A stretch of 64,000 bases of DNA from assembly GCF_000269805.1 (NCBI RefSeq), contig NZ_JH711481.1, positions 432,834 through 496,833 on the forward strand. The letters are read 5' to 3'. Made by a program: the position numbers and the translations under genes. The first letter of the stretch is position 1, and every line of letters begins with the position of its first letter. Below are positions 23,565 through 32,256 of this stretch, one piece after another. The DNA is from Actinomyces massiliensis 4401292. Its GTDB lineage: Bacteria; Actinomycetota; Actinomycetes; Actinomycetales; Actinomycetaceae. The notes beneath the pieces were generated by a model. It was given only the letters and a program-made list of their open reading frames with translations. It ran no database searches and was not told the DNA's origin.

Positions 23565-26500
23565 CTAGGCGCTCGTATCGCCGGAGCCGTCAGGACGACT
23601 GCCCTGACCGCCGAGATCGGGTGCGCCTTCAGCAGCGTGCCGGGCACGAGAGACCCGAGTAACCGACCCGGTCGCCTCGGGCTCGGCAACCCGAACCCCA
23701 GTCCCAGTCGTGACCTCAGGCTCAGCCACCCGTCTCCCGGCCCCAGTCGTCGCCCTCGGCTCTGCAGCTACGCGCCTCCCGGCCCCAGTGGCCGTCCCAG
23801 GCTCGGCGACCCGCCTCCCGGCCCCGGTCGTGGCCATGGGCTCAGCCACCCGAACCCCAGTCCCAGTCGTGACCTCAGGCTCAGCGACCCGCCTCCCGGC
23901 CCCAGTGGTCGCCTCGGGCTCGACGGCCGCCCTGACGGCCCTGGCCCTCCGGGACGGCCGATCGCCGTCGAACAGGACGACGGCCAGCTGGGAGTCGTCA
24001 CCGGCCGGGGAGTTGGTCACCATGGCGGCGCCCCCGACATGCTCCTCGAGAGTCTGGAGCATCTTCATGGGGGTGGCCAGGAGGAGCTGGAAGCCGAAGC
24101 CGCGGAAGACATCCAGGCCGGCGCGCGTGAACTCGGCGTCCGTCTTGTCGAAGGCCTCGTCGAGGACGACCAGCGCGTAACCGGGAACCGCCTGTCCCGG
24201 CTCGGTGAGCTGGTAGCGCAATGCGGCCGCCAGGCAGAAGACGACGAGTTTCTGGCGCTGCCCGCCCGACAGCCCTGCGGCGCCCTCGTAATAGTCGACG
24301 GCGACGCCGGAGGCATCGCGCTCCACGGCGGTGAAGGAGACGTGCAGGCGGGTGTCGAGGCACTGACGCCTCCACGACTCGTCGCGGGGGTCGGAAGAGC
24401 CCAGGCGCGTCATGACGGAGTTGAGGACGGCGAAGCGCTCCTCGGCCTCCTCGGTGGTCTCGTCGGCCAGATCGAGGCTCCCGGCGGCGATGGTGGCCAG
24501 GTCCGACAGGAAGTCGTGGACGATGGGCAGCCGCCGCTCGGCCACCTCGATATGCAGGTGATGACCGGGCGAGTACTCGGTGGCGCGCAGGGCGTCGTTG
24601 ACCGGGCCGATACGGCTCCTGACCTGGCTGACGGCGCGGCGCACCTCACCGGCGAGCCGGCCGATGTTCTGACGGGACTGGTTGTGCAGGAGCTCGGCGA
24701 AACGGCGCTCGAACCGGGGCAGGCTATCCGTCTGAAGGCGGTTCAACAGCTCGAGGTAGTCGCCCAGGAAGGCGGCCTCCGGACGCACCCCGCTGCTCGG
24801 GATGGGCCAGCGCTCGGAGAATCGCACCATGATGGCGCGGGCCTCGCCCAGTCCGCGGCTCTCGGCCTGCGAGGCGCGCTGGTTGTCGTAGGCGATCTGC
24901 TGCTCGACCTCGCGGGCGGCGATGTCCACCTCCGCCAGCCCCGCGTGACGACGCCGCGTCCGGAATCGCTGCTCCAGCTCGGCGAAGAGAGCCTCCCGCT
25001 CGGCCTCGCCCAGGGCGAGCCAGCGGGAACCGTGCTCGGATGCGCCGGCATCGCCGGGACCGAGCCCGTCAGTCCCGTCCGCGCCGTCGCGCACGCGGCC
25101 CTCATCAGCCCTCTCCTGGCGCCGACGGGCGATCCCGGCCAGTGCGGCCTCGGCATCCTCCAGCCGCGAGCGCTGGACCTGCTCCTCCCCCGCGAGCCGG
25201 AGAACCGCATCCCGGGCCTTGTCCTCGGCCAGGCCCGCGGCCGCGGCGCGCGATTCGAGCTCGGCCAGCCCCGGCAGCGCATGCGCAGCGCGCTCCCGCT
25301 GCGCAGCCAGATCGGCCTCACGAGCCCTGGCGCCATCGACGTCGAGCTCCTCCCACGAGGTCTCCAGAATGCGCAGGCACGCGTCACGACGCTCCCGGCC
25401 GACGGCGCGGGCACGGTCCAGTGCGGCGAGCTCGCCGCCGATGTCCTCCAGACGGGCGGTCACCTCCCGGCCCTCGGCGATGACCTGCTCGAGGCGCTCG
25501 GCCGGGTCGACGCCGACCGTCCAGTTGCGCGAGTCGGTCAAGTCCCGACGATCGTCCTTGAGGTGACTGGTGCGCGAGGACTTGACCTGCCCGGCACGGG
25601 TGACCCCCCGGTCCAGGCCGACCAGGTCGCGCGCATCCTCGACGCAGTCGTGATCGAAACGGCGCATGATCTCGGCGTCGAGCCACGCGGCGTGCTCCGA
25701 GCCCGGTTTGGGGCGGATGCGACGGGCCAGCGCATCGGCGGTCACGGGGCGGGCGGAGCGCGGCGCGGCGGCCATCCGCTCGTAGGCGAGGCGGGCGCGC
25801 AGACGCTTGGCATCGACGGCGTCGGCGACCTTCCGGTAGAGGTGCTCCGGAACGAGCATGGTGCGGGCGAAGGGGGCCACGACAGTCTCGACGGCGACCC
25901 GCCACTCCTCCTGCCCGGGGACGAGCTCGAGAACCTCCCCGGCGAAGGGCAGGGCGGCAGGCGCCTGCCCGACGGCGTGGGCGATGGAGTCCCGGGCCCG
26001 CAGCAGATCCGTGCTCATGGCCGAGCGCGAGGCGGTGATCTGCTCGGCGCGCTCGCGCAGCTCACGGCTGCGCTCCTCCAGGGCGATCTGCTCGGCGCGC
26101 AGCGCACTGCGGGCCTGATCCTGCTCGTCCTCGGCGCGCTCGGCGCGCTCGATCTCCTGCTCCGCCGTGCGCCGCAGCTCGGCGAAGGCGGCGCCCTCAC
26201 TGGGCGTGGAGGCGCCCAGGACTCCCAGCTGGGAGTCGAGGAGTTCCCGCGCCCGCGCAATGCGCTCGGCGGTCCGGCGGGCCGCCTCCAGGCGGGCGTC
26301 GAGAGCGGGCAGGCTCTCACCGATGCCCCCCGCCAGAGCCAGGCGCGCGGCCTCCCGCTCACGGCGAGCGTCCTCCTCGACCCGACGGGCGGCTGCGAGC
26401 TCATCGGCGAGACGATCCAGGGCGCGCCGGGCCGTGTCGGCGGTCTGCTCGTGAAGGGTCGTCTTGAGCTGTTCGAGATAGGGGTCGATGGCGGCGCGCA

Positions 26501-27383
26501 GCTGTTCAGTGCGCTCCTGGTCGCGGCGGGCCGCGGTGATGCGCTCCTCCAGGCGGCGCAGCGGGGAGAGCAGGGCCTCCTGATTGCGCGCCTCGACGAC
26601 GGAGGAGTGAGCCTCGCGCAGTTCGGCGAACTGCTCGACGGCCGCCGCCGCCATGGCGAAGGTTTCCGGCTCATCGAGCATGAAGTCGCGCAGGAGGGTA
26701 TCGAGGCTCGTGAGGTTCTTGGCGGACTGGGTCCGGTGGAGCAGGCGCTGGGCGACCTCACCGGACAGGCCGAGGCGCCGTCGGAAGCGGGCCGCGAAGG
26801 CCTCGTAGCGCTCGAAGCGGGTGGCGCGCCCCTTCAGATCGCGGCTGAGGGCGCGCTTGTCGATGCCGTTGACCAGATACTCCATGAGCTCGGTCAGGGC
26901 GATATCCCCCTCCACGAGGAGCTGGGTCTGGGTAATGGAGTCGTCCGACGTCGAGCCCTGCCTGGCGTGATAGAGCGTGACGAGGGTGATCGTCTCCTCG
27001 GGGCGCAGGCGCGTGAAGGTCAGGGCGATGCCGCTGCGGGTGGCGCGCGGACGGAGGTAGTCGGTGACGACCTCTCCGGTGATCTCGTCCGCGCTGCGCC
27101 GGTAGGCGCCGCGCACATAGCTCAGCACGGAGCGGGAGCGGTCGGCCGTGGAGGATGATTCTTGGGCCGCCGCGTTGAAGCGCAGGCTCTTGGCCGGCAC
27201 GAGGACGGCGGACAGGGCGTCCAGCAGCGAGGACTTCCCCGAGCCCGAGGGTCCGGTGAGCAGGAGCCCGCTGCGCGGAACCGGCAGATCGTGGTGACCG
27301 GAGAACGTGCCCCAGTTGTAGACCTGGATGCGGGCCAGGCGGTGCTGGGAGGCGGTCTGCGGCGCGGTCGCCGAACTGGTCAT
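23565..27383 (-). CDS. jetC: JetC / MksB-type SMC-like ATPase (Wadjet-family complex)
   Basis: A 1272-residue SMC-like ATPase. The head begins with RIQVYNWGTFSGHHDLPVP and the Walker A GPSGSGKSSLLDAL (about residues 44-57), then long Arg/Glu/Ala-rich coiled coils (about 240-480 and 640-820), the signature GLSGGQRQKL (about 1031) and Walker B ALVVLDEAFDKTD (about 1070). In MksBEF/JetABC complexes this subunit dimerises, binds DNA and extrudes loops; in full Wadjet systems a JetD nuclease then cuts circular plasmids. It is last in jetA-jetB-jetC, with 4-base overlaps. The C terminus carries a 13-residue tandem repeat tract (see 23659-23926), beyond the usual end of the family. Confidence 0.9.
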   Translation of the reverse strand: MTSSATAPQTASQHRLARIQVYNWGTFSGHHDLPVPRSGLLLTGPSGSGKSSLLDALSAVLVPAKSLRFNAAAQESSSTADRSRSVLSYVRGAYRRSADEITGEVVTDYLRPRATRSGIALTFTRLRPEETITLVTLYHARQGSTSDDSITQTQLLVEGDIALTELMEYLVNGIDKRALSRDLKGRATRFERYEAFAARFRRRLGLSGEVAQRLLHRTQSAKNLTSLDTLLRDFMLDEPETFAMAAAAVEQFAELREAHSSVVEARNQEALLSPLRRLEERITAARRDQERTEQLRAAIDPYLEQLKTTLHEQTADTARRALDRLADELAAARRVEEDARREREAARLALAGGIGESLPALDARLEAARRTAERIARARELLDSQLGVLGASTPSEGAAFAELRRTAEQEIERAERAEDEQDQARSALRAEQIALEERSRELRERAEQITASRSAMSTDLLRARDSIAHAVGQAPAALPFAGEVLELVPGQEEWRVAVETVVAPFARTMLVPEHLYRKVADAVDAKRLRARLAYERMAAAPRSARPVTADALARRIRPKPGSEHAAWLDAEIMRRFDHDCVEDARDLVGLDRGVTRAGQVKSSRTSHLKDDRRDLTDSRNWTVGVDPAERLEQVIAEGREVTARLEDIGGELAALDRARAVGRERRDACLRILETSWEELDVDGARAREADLAAQRERAAHALPGLAELESRAAAAGLAEDKARDAVLRLAGEEQVQRSRLEDAEAALAGIARRRQERADEGRVRDGADGTDGLGPGDAGASEHGSRWLALGEAEREALFAELEQRFRTRRRHAGLAEVDIAAREVEQQIAYDNQRASQAESRGLGEARAIMVRFSERWPIPSSGVRPEAAFLGDYLELLNRLQTDSLPRFERRFAELLHNQSRQNIGRLAGEVRRAVSQVRSRIGPVNDALRATEYSPGHHLHIEVAERRLPIVHDFLSDLATIAAGSLDLADETTEEAEERFAVLNSVMTRLGSSDPRDESWRRQCLDTRLHVSFTAVERDASGVAVDYYEGAAGLSGGQRQKLVVFCLAAALRYQLTEPGQAVPGYALVVLDEAFDKTDAEFTRAGLDVFRGFGFQLLLATPMKMLQTLEEHVGGAAMVTNSPAGDDSQLAVVLFDGDRPSRRARAVRAAVEPEATTGAGRRVAEPEVTTGTGVRVAEPMATTGAGRRVAEPGTATGAGRRVAAEPRATTGAGRRVAEPEVTTGTGVRVAEPEATGSVTRVSRARHAAEGAPDLGGQGSRPDGSGDTSA
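23659..23926 (-). repeat. 39-bp coding tandem repeat in the jetC C terminus
   Basis: About seven copies of a 13-residue unit, consensus VAEPEATTGAGRR, with variants VAEPEVTTGTGVR (twice) and VAEPMATTGAGRR; one copy has an extra Ala. The DNA copies are near-identical 39-mers, so copy number should vary between strains without shifting the frame (39 is divisible by 3). The tract is likely disordered and basic. Confidence 0.85.
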
Positions 27384-28234
27384 GACTCGTCCCTCTCCTC
27401 CGATGAGTTGGCCACCGGATCACTGGCCGCCTCCGGAGAGGCCGGCCGCTCCTCCGCAGGCGCCCCCGCAGGTGCCCCGCCCTTTCCGGCATCGGCAGGC
27501 GCCCCGCCGCCGAGGAGTCCGCCCTCGGGGGCGCCGTTGCTCTCACTGCCCCCGCTGCTCTCACTGCCCTCACTGCTGTCACTACTGTCTCGGCCGTCCT
27601 CGCCGAGCAGACGGCGGTACTCAGCGGTCACTGCGGCGACCTCGTCGGCGGTGAAGACCAGGGCGAGCACCGGGGAGACCTCGTAGCGCTCGGCCACGTC
27701 GGTGTCGCGCAGAAGGGCGGCCCGCTTGAGCTTGTCAACCGAGGAGCTCACGCGGCGCATGAACCCCGTGTGATCGGTGGAGGTGTGCGGCCGGTAGACG
27801 GACAGGTGGTCGTCGATCTCGCTGCGATCGACGAAGACGCGCTCGCCCGGCGTGTTCGCGCGCAGCAGCAGAGTGCGCAGGTGGAGCAGGAGGACGGTGT
27901 CGACGAGGGTCAGCCGCATGGCGCGCATGACGGAGGGGGCCGCGCCGGTGGGGTCCGAGGCGTTGCGGGTGAAGGCCAGGCCCGCCGCGCGGTCGATGAC
28001 GAGCTCGAGGAAGAGGTCGCCCAGCCGGCGGCGAATGTCGGCCTCGTCCTTCAGCAGGGCATTCCACAGCTCGGGGTGGAGCTCGGTGGTGAGGTAGGGC
28101 CCCTGGAGGAGGCGCACGAGGGTGCGCCGGGTGTCCCGGGGCAGCGAGCCCGGGTCTCCGTCCCACAGCGCGCCGGGATTGGCGCCTCCGGTGTGATCCA
28201 GTCCGTCCTGAGCCGGTGCGGCATGGGAGCTCAT
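27380..28234 (-). CDS. jetB: JetB / MksE-type subunit (DUF4194)
   Basis: A 284-residue protein starting at ATG 28234 and ending in the jetC start (ATGA overlap). The folded part (about residues 30-215) has LVRLLQGPYLTTELHPELWN, GDLFLELVIDRAAGLAFTRN and the winged-helix-like YRPHTSTDHTGFMRRVSSSV, features of DUF4194/MksE. Such subunits bind the kleisin JetA/MksF and DNA. The last 65 residues are a low-complexity Ser/Gly/Glu then Ala/Pro tail (SSDSSEGSESSGGSESNG), absent from most homologues and coded by CACTGC-type repeats at 27535-27600. Confidence 0.87.
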   Translation of the reverse strand: MSSHAAPAQDGLDHTGGANPGALWDGDPGSLPRDTRRTLVRLLQGPYLTTELHPELWNALLKDEADIRRRLGDLFLELVIDRAAGLAFTRNASDPTGAAPSVMRAMRLTLVDTVLLLHLRTLLLRANTPGERVFVDRSEIDDHLSVYRPHTSTDHTGFMRRVSSSVDKLKRAALLRDTDVAERYEVSPVLALVFTADEVAAVTAEYRRLLGEDGRDSSDSSEGSESSGGSESNGAPEGGLLGGGAPADAGKGGAPAGAPAEERPASPEAASDPVANSSEERDES

Positions 28235-29706
28235 GCGTCTCCTGACTTCTCGGTGCGGTTGGTGAACAGGAACCGCGGTATGCGGGCCGAGCGCTCGGCT
28301 CCGCCGGCGGTCCTCCAGGTGACGGTCTCGTCGCCGGGGACCTCCTGGCCACGACGACGGGCGAGGAGCAGCAGGCCCACGACGCTGGCCAGCCCCTGAG
28401 TGGCAGGATGCGCGGCCAGGACCTCGGCGACAGTCGCCGCTCCCCGCTCCTCCAGGACCGCATCGACGGCGTCGATGAGCTCGACCAGGTCGATCTCGCT
28501 GGCGCGCACGACCCGGCGCACCTCCTCCAAGTCGAGGCGCGCGACCTCGCGGCTGTGGATCTTCTCGGTGACGACCGCGTCAGCGGGGTTGCGCATGCGC
28601 CAGGAGCCGATGGAGGCCATGTGGACGCCGGTGAGTGCAAGACCGAGGTCCATCTGCGTCTGCGGAGGCGTGCGCGCGGCGAGACGGGCGGCGAGACGCT
28701 GGGCCTCTGCGAGCTCGGCGCCCAGCCGGCGCTGGTCCTCGAAGGCGCGCGACCTCACGAAGTGCCTCAACGATCGGGACAGATCGTCCATGGTGCTGCG
28801 CACCGAGGTCGACTCCTGCGCGACAGCGGAGCGCCAGCGGCGCAGGAAGCGCAGCTCGGCGTCCTCCAGGCGGGTGGCGAATGCGCGGGCGAGGATCGTC
28901 TCCAAGTTCTCATCCAGGCGAGCGGAGGACTCGGAGTCCATGAGCAGCTCATGGAAACCGAGGAAGGAGCGGCCGGTCTCCGAGCTCTCGATGCGATCGA
29001 CCCCGCGGAAGATGTCGTCGAGCACATCACCACGGGTGGCGTCCAAGGAGACGACATGCTCGCGCAGGGAGCGGTTGAGCGCCGCGATCTCGTTGCGGAT
29101 TCGAGTGAAGTCCCCGGGGACCTGTTCGGCCAGGGCGAGGATCTCGGCGAGGCGCTCGGCGGCCTCCGGCCCGTCGAGCGGGACGAAGTCGCCGGCCTCG
29201 ACCCGCGCGATCTCGGCGTCGAGAGCGTCGCGCTCGGCGCGCAGAGCCTCCAGACGCCCCGTGGCGGTGGGATCCGAGTCCCGGGCCAGGCGACTGACCT
29301 GCGTGGAGATGGTGTCCAGGCGCGACTGCGTGGCGACGGGACGAGGGCGCCCGCTGCGCACCAGGAAGCGGATGGCGGCCTCGGCCGGAGCGGACAGCTC
29401 GTAGGTCTCCCGTCGGGATCCCGGCGTCGTGGCGCGCACGAGGACACCGGCTCTGCGCCACTGGTCGCAGTAGGCCCGACCCGCGCGCGATGCCGCTACG
29501 CCCGCATCACGCAGCGCCGCGAGGTCTTCGTCGACCAGCTCGTGAAGCTCGGCGACGGGACGGCGACGCACCTCTCCTCCCAGGTGCTCGGCGAGAATCG
29601 CTGCGGCCATCGGACCCAGATCGGCCCGGAGAAGAGCCAGCCCAGGATCCTTGCGCACCAGTCGCGTGAGCCTGAGCGCATCTGCAACGACTCTGCGGGT
29701 TCCCAC
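28231..29706 (-). CDS. jetA: JetA / MksF-type kleisin subunit (DUF3375)
   Basis: A 491-residue DUF3375 protein. The GTG at 29706 follows GAGGAGGTGAGCG. It begins with a winged-helix-type region (LVRKDPGLALLRADLGPMAA, LGGEVRRRPVAELHELVDED), continues with helical coiled coil (residues 150-290) and ends with a small domain containing TVAEVLAAHPATQGLASVVG. In MukF/MksF complexes this protein bridges the ATPase heads. It is first in jetA-jetB-jetC. No jetD (DUF3322/DUF2220) gene lies on either side: upstream is an HxlR regulator, downstream of jetC an amylosucrase. Confidence 0.88.
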   Translation of the reverse strand: MGTRRVVADALRLTRLVRKDPGLALLRADLGPMAAAILAEHLGGEVRRRPVAELHELVDEDLAALRDAGVAASRAGRAYCDQWRRAGVLVRATTPGSRRETYELSAPAEAAIRFLVRSGRPRPVATQSRLDTISTQVSRLARDSDPTATGRLEALRAERDALDAEIARVEAGDFVPLDGPEAAERLAEILALAEQVPGDFTRIRNEIAALNRSLREHVVSLDATRGDVLDDIFRGVDRIESSETGRSFLGFHELLMDSESSARLDENLETILARAFATRLEDAELRFLRRWRSAVAQESTSVRSTMDDLSRSLRHFVRSRAFEDQRRLGAELAEAQRLAARLAARTPPQTQMDLGLALTGVHMASIGSWRMRNPADAVVTEKIHSREVARLDLEEVRRVVRASEIDLVELIDAVDAVLEERGAATVAEVLAAHPATQGLASVVGLLLLARRRGQEVPGDETVTWRTAGGAERSARIPRFLFTNRTEKSGDA

Positions 29707-29842
29707 CGCTCACCTCCTCGTCCTGTCCTCATCCTGAATACGGCCGGCTCGGGACGCGTACCCGTTGCCGAATCGTTAACCGGTACGAGAGTAGCGACTA
29801 CCACCGACACGAGGGGAGGGAGTTGCACGACATCCTGTCGGC

Positions 29843-30247
29843 TCACCGAGCACTGTCGAGTACGACTGCGTCGTACCGGACGCGATTGTCCAGGATCTCC
29901 TCGGCATGCCCTTCGGCCCAGATGCGCAAGGCATTCATGGGCTCGGCCAGGGTCGAGCCGAGCGGGGTGAGCGCGTAGTCGACCCGGGGCGGGACGCCGG
30001 GCGCCTGGTCACGGGTGATAAGTCCGTCACGCTCCATGGACCGCAGGGTGTCGGTGAGCACCTTGGGAGTGATGCCGCCGATGGCGGCGCGCAGCTCGCC
30101 GAAACGGTGGGAGCCGCGAGACAGAACGGCGACGACGAGGGGCGTCCACCGATCGACGACGTGCCGCAGCACCGTGCGCGAGGGACAGGCCGGAGACAGG
30201 ATGTCGTACCCACCGGCCCGCTCCGGACTCCGCACGTTCTGTGACAT
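29843..30247 (-). CDS. HxlR family transcriptional regulator
   Basis: A 134-residue winged-helix regulator. I place the start at ATG 30247, which has AAGGAGAG at good spacing; the frame is open upstream but is not protein-like. The motif CPSRTVLRHVVDRWTPLVVAVL, given here only in part (CPSRTVLRHVVDRW), with RFGELRAAIGGITPKVLTDT and TLRSMERDGLITR, is standard HxlR. The Cys in the N-terminal arm (SPACPS) is the conserved residue that senses thiol or aldehyde stress in HypR and YodB. It is divergent from an NAD(P)-binding oxidoreductase and probably controls it. Confidence 0.9.
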   Translation of the reverse strand: MSQNVRSPERAGGYDILSPACPSRTVLRHVVDRWTPLVVAVLSRGSHRFGELRAAIGGITPKVLTDTLRSMERDGLITRDQAPGVPPRVDYALTPLGSTLAEPMNALRIWAEGHAEEILDNRVRYDAVVLDSAR

Positions 30248-30266
30248 ACCGCTCTCCTTAGTTACT

Positions 30267-30296
30267 TTGAAGTACTTGGTATATGAAACATACCGT
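30267..30296. promoter_or_regulatory. Divergent promoter with HxlR operator candidate
   Basis: GGTATATGAAACATACC (30278-30294) is an inverted repeat with 7-bp arms (one mismatch) around a 3-base centre. On the + strand TTGAAG (30267-30272) and TACCGT (30291-30296) are spaced 18 bases apart and could be the promoter of the NAD(P)-binding protein gene; on the minus strand TTTCAT and GTAACT are spaced for hxlR. The palindrome would overlap both, so one bound HxlR dimer could repress both directions. Confidence 0.55.
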
Positions 30297-30403
30297 GTCC
30301 GGTATTGCGGGCGCTCCGGCCATCGCCCTCGCGATTGCCCGCACACTCGCACGCACCCGCGCAGACCCGCGCTCAACCGCGCTCAGGAGAATCAGGAGAA
30401 CCC

Positions 30404-31015
30404 ATGAGGATCACCGTCATCGGAGGAAGCGGCACCACCGGATCGGCCGCCGTCGCCGAGGCCGCCCGCCGCGGCCACACCGTCACCTCGGTCACCCGCT
30501 CGGGCAGGCACGTCGAGGGCGCGGCCGCCGACGTCATCGCCGAGCTGGCCGACGCCGCCGCCGTCGAGCTCATCAACGACTCCGACGCCACCATCATCGC
30601 CATCTCCCCCGACCGCACGGGCGGCTCCACTCAGCCCGTGATCGACGCCTTCAAGGCGCTCATCGCCGCGCAGCCCGCGGGTCGCGTCATCGTCGTCGGC
30701 GGGGCCGGATCGCTGCTCGACGCCGATGGGCGCCGCCTGGTCGACAGCCCCGACTTCCCCGAGGACTACCGCGGCGAGGCGCTGGCCTTCGCCGACGTCC
30801 TCGAGCTCTTCCGCGCCGCCGGCGATGCCGTGGCGTGGACCCTGGTCTCGCCCGCGCCGGGCTACCCGGTACCGGAGTCGAGCGGTGCCTATGTCAGCGG
30901 CTCGGACTCACCGGTCGGCGACACGCTCTCCGCCGCCGACATGGCCCTCGCCCTGATCGATGAGGCGGAGAAGGACGCTCATCGAGGGATCCGCTTCACT
31001 GTCGCCAGCGCCTGA
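30404..31015 (+). CDS. NAD(P)H-binding oxidoreductase (atypical SDR, NmrA/YesF-like)
   Basis: A 203-residue protein with ATG at 30404 after CAGGAGAACCC. The N terminus MRITVIGGSGTTGSAAVAEA has the GGxGxxG dinucleotide loop; RVIVVGGAGSLLD, FPEDYRG and WTLVSPAPGY follow, as in small atypical SDRs annotated as NAD(P)H-binding or epimerase-like. The Tyr-Lys catalytic pair of classical SDRs is not apparent. Genes of this kind are often divergent from HxlR regulators and induced by electrophiles, which matches the layout. Confidence 0.85.
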   Translation: MRITVIGGSGTTGSAAVAEAARRGHTVTSVTRSGRHVEGAAADVIAELADAAAVELINDSDATIIAISPDRTGGSTQPVIDAFKALIAAQPAGRVIVVGGAGSLLDADGRRLVDSPDFPEDYRGEALAFADVLELFRAAGDAVAWTLVSPAPGYPVPESSGAYVSGSDSPVGDTLSAADMALALIDEAEKDAHRGIRFTVASA

Positions 31016-31027
31016 GCGCGCTCGCGT

Positions 31028-31094
31028 CGAGGTCGACTTCTTCGCACGAGATCGACGGTGACACCGTCGATCTCGTGCAGGAATGTCGATCTCG
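31028..31094. repeat. 67-bp palindrome (33-1-33), copy 1
   Basis: Two 33-base arms (31028-31060, 31062-31094) around a single A. The inner 17 pairs (GCACGAGATCGACGGTG) are perfect; the outer part has a few mismatches. The same geometry recurs at 34082-34148 and 62244-62310. It sits 12 bases after the stop codon of the upstream gene. Confidence 0.8.
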
Positions 31095-31162
31095 TGCGAG
31101 GAGGCGGAGGCGGCAGGACCACTCGATTGGCCGCGGGACGCCGCCGGAGGCACGCTAGTGGC

Positions 31163-32011
31163 ATGACAGCCGCTACTGACATTACTGACATTACCGACGC
31201 CCCCGAGCGGGCCGTTCCCCCCATCGCCCTGGCCATCGCCGGATCGGAGGCCTCCGGCGGCGCCGGCGCCCAGACGGACCTCAAGACCTTCCACCAGTTG
31301 GGCGTCTTCGGGTGCACGGCCCTGACCTGCATCGTCTCCATGGACCCGAAGGCAGGGTGGGACCATCGCTTCGTACCGGTGGACCCGCAGGTCATCCACG
31401 ACCAGATCGAGGCCTGCGCGACCGTCCATACAGCGATCGACGCCGTCAAGGTCGGCATGCTCGGCACCGCCGCCACGATCGACGTCGTCGATGCCGCCCT
31501 GGAGGAGTACCGGTTCCCCAACGTGGTCCTCGACCCGGTGCTCATCTGCAAGGGCCAGGAGTTCGGCACCGCACTGGAGGTGGACAACGCCCTGCGCTCC
31601 AAGATCCTGCCGCGCGCCACCATGACCACCCCCAATCTCTTCGAGTCGGCCACACTGGCGGGCATGGAGGAGATCACGAGCGTCGCCCAGCTCAAGGATG
31701 CCGCCAAGCGCATCCACGACCACGGCGTCCCCAATGTCCTGGCCAAGGCGGGCCCGAGTCTGGGAACCGGCACGGCACTGGACGTCTTCTACGACGGCGA
31801 GGTTCTCGAGGTCCTCGAGGTCCCGGCCGTCGGGACCAAGCGGGTCCACGGCGCAGGCTGCACGCTCGCCGCCGCCGTGACCGCCGAGCTGGCGAAGGGC
31901 GCGACGCCGCTGCAGGCCGCCATCACGGCGAAGGAGGTCGTCTCCGCCTCCATCGGCATGCGAGGCAACATCCCCTTCACCTACGTCTACCAGGGCTGGT
32001 ACCAGGGCTGA
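31163..32011 (+). CDS. pdxK: Pyridoxine/pyridoxal/pyridoxamine kinase (ThiD-like PdxK)
   Basis: A 282-residue ribokinase-fold kinase. Start ATG 31163; the frame is open upstream but runs through the palindrome. It matches the Bacillus subtilis type of PdxK, which is related to ThiD: AIAGSEASGGAGAQTDLKTF, SMDPKAGWDHRFVPVD, KVGMLGTAATIDVVDAAL, VVLDPVLICKGQE, TPNLFESATLAGM and the anion hole HGAGCTLAAAVTAELAKGA. It should phosphorylate vitamin B6 vitamers for PLP salvage; activity on hydroxymethylpyrimidine is possible. No thiamine genes are near. GCTAGT shortly before the ATG and no ribosome-binding site suggest leaderless translation. Confidence 0.88.
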   Translation: MTAATDITDITDAPERAVPPIALAIAGSEASGGAGAQTDLKTFHQLGVFGCTALTCIVSMDPKAGWDHRFVPVDPQVIHDQIEACATVHTAIDAVKVGMLGTAATIDVVDAALEEYRFPNVVLDPVLICKGQEFGTALEVDNALRSKILPRATMTTPNLFESATLAGMEEITSVAQLKDAAKRIHDHGVPNVLAKAGPSLGTGTALDVFYDGEVLEVLEVPAVGTKRVHGAGCTLAAAVTAELAKGATPLQAAITAKEVVSASIGMRGNIPFTYVYQGWYQG

Positions 32012-32024
32012 CGGAGGCCCGCGT

Positions 32025-32110
32025 CGAGATCGGTCCGCTTCCGCGCCGAGATCGGTCGTACTCCGGCTCGAGATCGGTCCGCTTCCGCATCGAGATCGGT
32101 CCAGCACGAA
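32025..32110. repeat. 22-bp tandem repeat array (four units)
   Basis: Units at 32025, 32047, 32069 and 32091, each starting CGAGATCGGTC and ending about TCCGnnN, with an exact 22-base period (CGAGATCGGTCCGCTTCCGC and variants). It begins 14 bases after the pdxK stop codon. Confidence 0.85.
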
Positions 32111-32149
32111 TACGACCACCCGACACGGGCTCGGAACAGGACCGGGGCC

Positions 32150-32242
32150 GCAGGACCCGCCGACCGGAAATCATCACGGATCCGCCCACATCGCAGAACC
32201 GTGTTGATTTAGCACCCCCCTAAATCAACATTCGGCAAGATC
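32150..32242 (+). repeat. 93-bp direct repeat, left copy
   Basis: Matches 33996-34088 at a constant offset of 1,846 bases with about seven substitutions and no gaps. It contains a perfect 11-bp stem TGTTGATTTAG (32202-32212) and CTAAATCAACA (32220-32230) around a C-rich loop. It ends 14 bases before the ATG of the AlbA_2 protein gene, so it may also hold that gene's promoter or operator. Confidence 0.85.
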
Positions 32243-32256
32243 ACGGGGAGAATCAG

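Noticed and set aside
23637-27158. Very long open frame (1173 codons) on the + strand
   Set aside because: It mirrors jetC codon for codon, as expected from high-GC third positions; composition is Gly/Ala/Arg/Val with no domain, while jetC has Walker and signature motifs.
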